From the NCBI GenBank assembly GCA_963169105.1, contig OY720634.1:152031584-152095583 (forward strand): a stretch of 64,000 nt of DNA, given 5' to 3'. This stretch comes from Ceriagrion tenellum (Eukaryota; Arthropoda; Insecta; Odonata; Coenagrionidae). Both the position numbers and the translations under genes were made by a program. The notes beneath the pieces are model-generated. The model was not told where the DNA came from and made no database searches. It saw only the letters and a list, made by a program, of their open reading frames with translations. This document shows, in pieces, positions 58,808 through 64,000 of the stretch. Each line of letters opens with the position of its first letter. Within the stretch, counting starts at the first letter, position 1.

Positions 58808-61060
58808 CTAGAGGACATGGATGTCTTGGAGCTGTGCGAGGAGTGATGGAAGGACAGCGGAGACTATTGTAGTGATAGTTATAGCGTAATCTATAGTGGT
58901 GAGAATAAGAGTCAACGTAGGTTAGCTATAGTATTGAACGCAAAATTGTGAAGGAGGGTAATAAACATTGAACAGAGCGACAGCATACTAGTGGTTGAAA
59001 TAAAAGTATGCTCAACAACTTTCGTTGTAGCCCAGGTGTACATGCCCACAAGCAAGCATGGGTATTAAGAGGTAGATGGGCTTTATAAACAGCTAGAAGA
59101 TATAATCAGAGAATTCCCGGACAAGAGACACCTAATAGTAATGGGTGTCTGAAACGCAGTATTGGGGGAAGGAGAGAAGGGTACAAAGTGGGAGGGAATA
59201 GATTAGGAACGGGAAATGATCGCGACGAGAAGGAAGTTGAATTTTGTTTGAATGCAGGCTTGAATCTTAACTTAGTTATGATGATATGTGATCGCAGATT
59301 TGAAAAAAGTAGGTGGATAAACAGATGGAACTTTGAAGCTTTGGTAGGGGAAAAAAGAAGGGAATACCAAGAGCAAGTGGAATGGAAAATAAGTGAAGCA
59401 AAGGAAATGGAGAAAACATGGGAGAATATACATACAGGCATTTTCAGATTGGCAGAAAAAACGAAAGGATAAGTGGAAACGAGGGGGTTAAAGAGCAGCG
59501 GGTTACGCAAGAAATGATTGGGAAAATGGAGGAGAGAAAGAGGTGAAAAAATGCCAACACTGAACTAGGTAAGACGAAGCACAATGAGTACAATCATCAA
59601 CTCCAGTTTATAACCAATCGGGCGAAGGAAAACTGGTGGGAAAGGCACTGCGAGGAGATGGATAAGCGGCAATAAGATGGGGAAAAGGGTGCGTTTTGCG
59701 ATAAAATAAAATTGCTTTCGGGCGGGGAGAGAGGGAAAACGGTACCAAATATTAAGAGCAGAGCAGGTAGGATATTAATCGAGCAAGACGATATTCAAGT
59801 AGGTAGGGAGAATACGTGGAAGAGCGATAGTAGATAAACTAATTTAGATGTGAAGGATGAGGGAACACCAGATGAGGATATCCTCGATCCAATGATACTC
59901 TACGGTGAAAAGGAGAAAGCATTGAAAGGGATGAAGGCAAGAAAAGCAGTAGGAGTTTAGAACATACCTTCGGAGTTGCTAATTATTTTAAGTAAAAATG
60001 TTTGGCAAGCTTTTTATAAACTAATTTGATGGATCTACGAGGAAGGAGTGTCGCCAGAGTGCTTATTCCTATCCCGAAAATGAAGAAAGCGACAGAATGC
60101 GAGGAATATGGAACAATCAGTTTGATTTCGTATGCAGCCAAAGTTGCACTTAGAATAATCAATAAAAGGTTGGAGAGTTAGGAAAATTTCCACTTTGGTG
60201 ATGACCAGTTTGGGTACCGGAAAGGAAGGTCAACTCGAGATGGAATTGCGGTGATGAGAACAATTATTGAACGAAACAGAGTAAAAACAGGATGTTTCCT
60301 CATGTTTTGTAGATTTTTAAAAGGTTTTGGACAGAGTGAAGGCAACTATTGGTCGTGGGGTAGACCAAGGCTGCCCTTTGTTTTGTAACATTTATGCAGA
60401 GGAAATGATCTGACAGGCAAGTGAAAAACTTAGTAGATGTGGGAATCAAGGTAGGAAGGCAGCTAATACAATAAGTTAATATCGCGGACGACCAGGGGCT
60501 GATTAGTCAACCTTCGAAGGGATTGCAAACTTTAGTAGATGCTTTAGAAATTCAGTACGGAAATTTGAAATGAAGACATCATATGAAAACAAAAGTAATG
60601 GGATTATCAAGGATAAAGAAAACGAGGCTGGTCATTAAATTTGGAGGGTACAAACACGAGCTAGTAGAGCATTTTAATTACTGGGGCAGCACGCTTGAAG
60701 AAAATGGGCATAGTTGAAAAGGCATAAGGATGAGAATAGCGTCAACTAAGGAGGCGTTTAGTAACTGAAGGGAGCTGATGCCGGGAATCTTTGGCAAGGA
60801 TATGAAGAGGAGTCTGGTGAAGAGCTTGATATGGTGTGTAGCGTTGTATGGAGCAGAAACGTGGAGCCTCGGAAAAGAGGACGAGAATACGCTATAGGCA
60901 TTTAAGATATAGATATGGAGAAAGTGAGGTGGACGAAATGGGAAGCAAACGAGGAAGTGCTTAAGACGGTGTGCGAGGAAAGGAAACTTCTGAATGAAAT
61001 CCGTGATAGGCAGAGTAGATGTCTTGTGGAAATAAGTTGCACAACGGCGTGCAAACTAGC
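58808..61060 (+). mobile_element. RTE/BovB-like LINE, decayed (copy 3)
   Basis: The forward reading starts with DMDVLELCE and WKDSGDY, matching the endonuclease of copy 2, then IIREFPDKRHLIVMG. An internal deletion joins KEVEFC to NLVMMICDRRFEK near 59240-59285. Then come WNFEALVGEKRREYQ, a linker, ISLISYAAKVALRIINKRLE, DDQFGYRKGRSTRDG, VDQGCPL ... NIYAEEM, and C-terminal scraps ending near LLNEIRDRQSRC at 61020. Many stops and frameshifts. The 5' end is truncated at the MITE junction. Confidence 0.8.
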
Positions 61061-61803
61061 GGATAAGCTTAAAAAGATATCTCGAAGTCTTTGAAGATGG
61101 TTCCCTCCCTTAATGCATGGATAACTGTCGCTATTAAGGAAAGATTGTTAATACTGCTACACGGATATCAGTGTAACTGTGGTGGGTAATATTTGACAAA
61201 GTAATGAAATACAATGATGAGGAGTCAGCAAAAATTAGTGTACTCAAATACAGAAGCCATGTTGTAGAGGCAAGGACTGGTACATAGCCGCCGTTTCCCC
61301 ATGTCGGCGCGCGCCGCCGCCAAGAAAAAAGTAGCCCTAAATTGTCATAAATGTCGTCTATAGAGGTTTTGGCCAGCTATTTTCGATTTCCGCCCACTGT
61401 GCGGCGACGCTATCGGCGACGCGCGGCACAAAATCCATCGGCGGCGGCGGCGCGGCGTCATCATAACCATCGGCGGCGCACAGGTCTAGGTACAAGATAA
61501 TCTGTTAGAGATCGCTCTCTAACTGCTGCTCTCTAACAGATTGTCTTATACCCGATGATGGATCTGTGAGTTGAAACGCGTCGTACGTTATAAACACCAT
61601 GTGGAATAGTGCAATTGTTGTTTGTTTTAAAATGACGAACTTCCTCGATATCTCGCCTGAATTTGTTGAAATCTAGAAGTAAATGTGTCTTCAAAAATCT
61701 AATTAAATCGCCGTTATGGCACCAATTTCACAATGTCGACCTTAATATTTATCCACTCGTACGATTGATCTGATTTTATCATTTTGGTGTTCTTTTCTTT
61801 CAG
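61061..61803. other. Intergenic, GC-rich transposon-like block and hairpin
   Basis: Segment 61285-61490 is bounded by GGC/GCC-rich runs in opposite orientation (CGGCGCGCGCCGCCGCC on the left, CGGCGGCGGCGGCGCGGCG on the right) and may be a small transposon. At 61494-61547 a hairpin with about 19-bp arms (AAGATAATCTGTTAGAGA and complement) follows. A C-GATGA ... GAAACGCG motif lies at 61552-61580. Confidence 0.45.
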
Positions 61804-63354
61804 GCAAACTGCATAGACCTCGGCTTCCAATGAGCATGTCGTGATCTCCGTTGATAGACGCCCTAATTTACTATTCGCTCACATTGAGGAAAACTTCCGT
61901 GGGCATTGTCAACCCTTGATTGTGAGTATTCTTACTCCCGATAAGCCACCGTCCGCCTCTGCTAGATCCACTTTGAAACCTCGTCGAAAGGAGGACTTAA
62001 TCCCATTGATATGACAGCCAACTATGTGTTACTTTCAATCCCAGAAGAATACGTGGAAGAGCGCATGTTTACTGGAATGTTTTTTGGCGCCATGGAGCAA
62101 TACGAAGGTCTGTTGAAGGACCTGAAGGACGTGGATGTGAGGGGCCTCGGGCGAAAGACTCTGCTGCACTTAAGTGTCAGTCTTGGAAAAGTTGACTGGG
62201 TGGAGGGACTCCTGGGAGAAGGCGCGGACCCTTGTTTAAGGGACGATGGTGAAATGTCCGCTGTGAATATGGCGGAGGAGATGAGGAATAGGTACCCTGA
62301 TGACAGAAACCGCATGGAAATACAGAGATTGATCCGATTGGTGCTCAAGAGGGACACTGCGTTGATGCGTCGCCGTGCATCACATAGGGGACATGTTGGT
62401 GGCGTTGCCGAGGCTACTTTGCCTGACCTCTGTCACGAGATGGCGCAGTTATCAGCCTTAAAGGAGTCAATAGATTCACTCAAGAGTGAGATGTCGTCCA
62501 TTTGTGATCGGATCTTCGGGGAGGTGAACAAGCTGAGGAAGGATTTGAATGAGCGGGACATTCTTTTGGAATGTTTAGAGAGCGCGGTAACTTCATCGGC
62601 GGAGGAGTTGAGGGCGCTGAAGGAGTGCCTTGAGGTGACAATGGACGCGGGAAATGTTCGAGGTACTTCCCTCTCCACGGAGGAAATGCGACAAGAATGC
62701 GTTGAGGGCATGATGAAGAGAACTACTGTGCTAAATATGGACGAGAGGAAATTGGCTCGCGTCCGTGATCTGTACGAGAAATTGTACGATATGAGCGCAG
62801 TAACGTCGTGCGTGTTGATTTTCTTGCAGAATCAGTCTCGAGTGAGAGTAATGATAGACTGTGACTCCAGCAACATCGGAAATATGAAGGCAAAGTTCAT
62901 GGACCACGATGGAGTTGAAAGGCATGGGTTTGGCTGGAACTCATTCGCCGACTTCTCCGAGATGACGGTTTATCTCGGCGGGACGGTGGGTCAGGAGGAG
63001 TATGTCCTTGGTCAGTTTGCAAGAACTTTGACGCAGATGGCCATTCAATTGGCATTTGAGAATGGAGGGAGGCCACATGAACGGGGCGACCGAATCCAGG
63101 AGGAACATTTTAAGAACGCGTTTGAGGAAGCGGAAGGGAAGAGGAGTTCGGGAGGGAAATTAAACGACTACGTCAGATGGGCGTTGAATAGGAAGACTCA
63201 TCTGGTGAGAGAAATGGAGTTTGCGTCAGTTGTCCCTCGGATTATCGCTCACTTTGGATCGACGAGGGGGTCGTCCATTCTGCGTAAGCAAGTTCCAACC
63301 CTCTTGGCCTTGTACGAAGACCACGTGATTGCGGCACTTCTGAACAAGGCAAGG
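61804..63354 (+). CDS. Coding exon: ankyrin/coiled-coil protein with zincin-like domain lacking HExxH
   Basis: The exon starts after a strong 3' splice site (pyrimidine tract TTCTTTTCTTTCAG ending at 61803). It has about 207 bases of 5' UTR, then ATG at 62011 with an in-frame stop upstream. The coding part runs 448 codons to a GTGAGT donor at 63355, phase 0; the open frame beyond it is intron. Residues 48-92 form one clear ankyrin repeat (KTLLHLSVSLGKVDWVEGLL, then GADPCLRDDG). Residues 145-208 are coiled coil. Residues 245-445 resemble, from memory, an arthropod ankyrin-linked family of zinc-protease-like proteins: a TVYLGG strand, then YVLGQFARTLTQMAIQLAFE, NGGRP, and a C-terminal QVPTLLALYEDHV helix. 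Where that family has HExxH, this protein reads R338-T-L-T-Q342, so it would be catalytically dead. The full gene continues outside the window or past 63.4 kb. Confidence 0.75.
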
Positions 63355-64000
63355 GTGAGTCCCGACTCCAACCTGAATTCTGTTTGCAGCATTACAGTCG
63401 CACCTCGTCTCCTCTCTCAAAGAAAGCCATTTGACAGCATTTTCATGTTTCAAATTTTTGTTTCCATTCGAACTTTTACCTCAAATATGCTTCAATTTCG
63501 AGTGTCAGTTGAGTATATATCGGTATTTTGACCCTTTTTAATTATTTTGTAATTTCTGACTTGCCGAAATACCAAAATTGTGTTAATACTTGCATTTACT
63601 GCTTAAGAGGCATGTGTAACATGACCTTAAAGATCCTAGTGCTAAAATTTTATGACGTTACTATATTACTCTTAGCAGATATTTTTGTGCCGATCCCTGA
63701 AATAGGGATTGATATTTAGCGTAAGGGTCGTAGATATTAGATTGTTGGTTTTAATGTAATTATTTCGACCGCGGAAGAAGCTTAAATTTGTCAAAAAAAG
63801 AGGTGATCACCATGACGCGATGGACGGTATTTCTAAAAATATCTTAGCATTTTTTTCTGAATAAGAATCCTTCTCCTCCATGGTGGGTCAATTTGCGTTG
63901 CATTTTGAGACACATAGGCTGCTATTCTGAATGAAATCGCGTTAACGCCATTAGCCAGAAATGGCTTTCGTGATGATTTTGTTCCGAAGAATAGCATCAA
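63355..64000 (+). other. Presumed intron downstream of the ankyrin-gene exon
   Basis: It begins with the consensus donor GTGAGT. The sequence is AT-rich, and the protein frame soon changes to low-complexity hydrophobic residues before a stop at 63529-63531. No acceptor with a following open frame was found before the window ends. Confidence 0.5.

Noticed and set aside
59106..59510. Minus-strand 134-codon frame
   Set aside because: It is antisense to the RTE linker region of copy 3 and low-complexity; the plus strand explains the sequence.
62022..63453. Minus-strand frames under the ankyrin exon
   Set aside because: Antisense shadows of the well-supported plus-strand exon.

Overview
The window reads as nuclear DNA of an arthropod, most likely an insect. 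The support is AT-rich non-coding DNA, a long tandem satellite, several non-LTR retrotransposon families of types common in insects, an exon with eukaryotic splice signals, and no operon-like gene packing. The species cannot be fixed from the sequence. All family names here come from motif recognition by eye; no search was run.

Layout. 1-1.7 kb: no gene seen. 1.7-15.75 kb: one head-to-tail array of about 96 copies of a 146-bp satellite, with 148- and 149-bp variants, local multi-monomer duplications (584, 1024 and 1171 bp) and a decayed monomer just outside the right edge. 15.8-24.1 kb: AT-rich DNA with one plausible minus-strand terminal exon (17.9-18.1 kb). 24.2-25.5 kb: a second tandem repeat of about 175 bp, with a palindrome inside it. 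25.7-26.2 kb: 3' fragment of an RTE-like LINE. 26.7-27.35 kb: a perfect 170-bp inverted repeat. 29.5-30.2 kb: a broken coding relic resembling an insect transposon-derived family that may be RAG1/Transib-like. 33.25-37.1 kb: a possible Helitron end, CR1-like LINE fragments, and a diverged tandem duplication split by a CR1 insertion. 38.9-39.04 kb: a promoter-like cluster. 40.1-40.5 kb: an 81-bp minisatellite.

42.3-46.8 kb holds a near full-length CR1/L2-type LINE on the minus strand. Its ORF1 (coiled coil plus SGNH esterase) and ORF2 (endonuclease plus reverse transcriptase) both appear intact. ORF2 has no ATG ahead of its endonuclease, and its frame is exactly the -1 frame after a TTTTTTA heptamer placed two codons before the ORF1 stop. 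This suggests programmed ribosomal frameshifting. 51.5-61.1 kb is a nested transposon graveyard: a PIF/Harbinger-like fragment, two RTE copies in opposite orientation, a foldback insertion with a 6-bp target duplication, a LINE whose halves point in opposite directions around 283-bp inverted repeats, and a foldback MITE. 61.8-63.35 kb is the only convincing host coding exon: an ankyrin/coiled-coil protein whose C-terminal zinc-protease-like domain appears to have lost its HExxH residues.

The genes do not form one pathway. The strongest leads are the LINE frameshift junction, the ankyrin pseudo-protease, the perfect inverted repeat and the nucleosome-length satellite with a conserved dyad.
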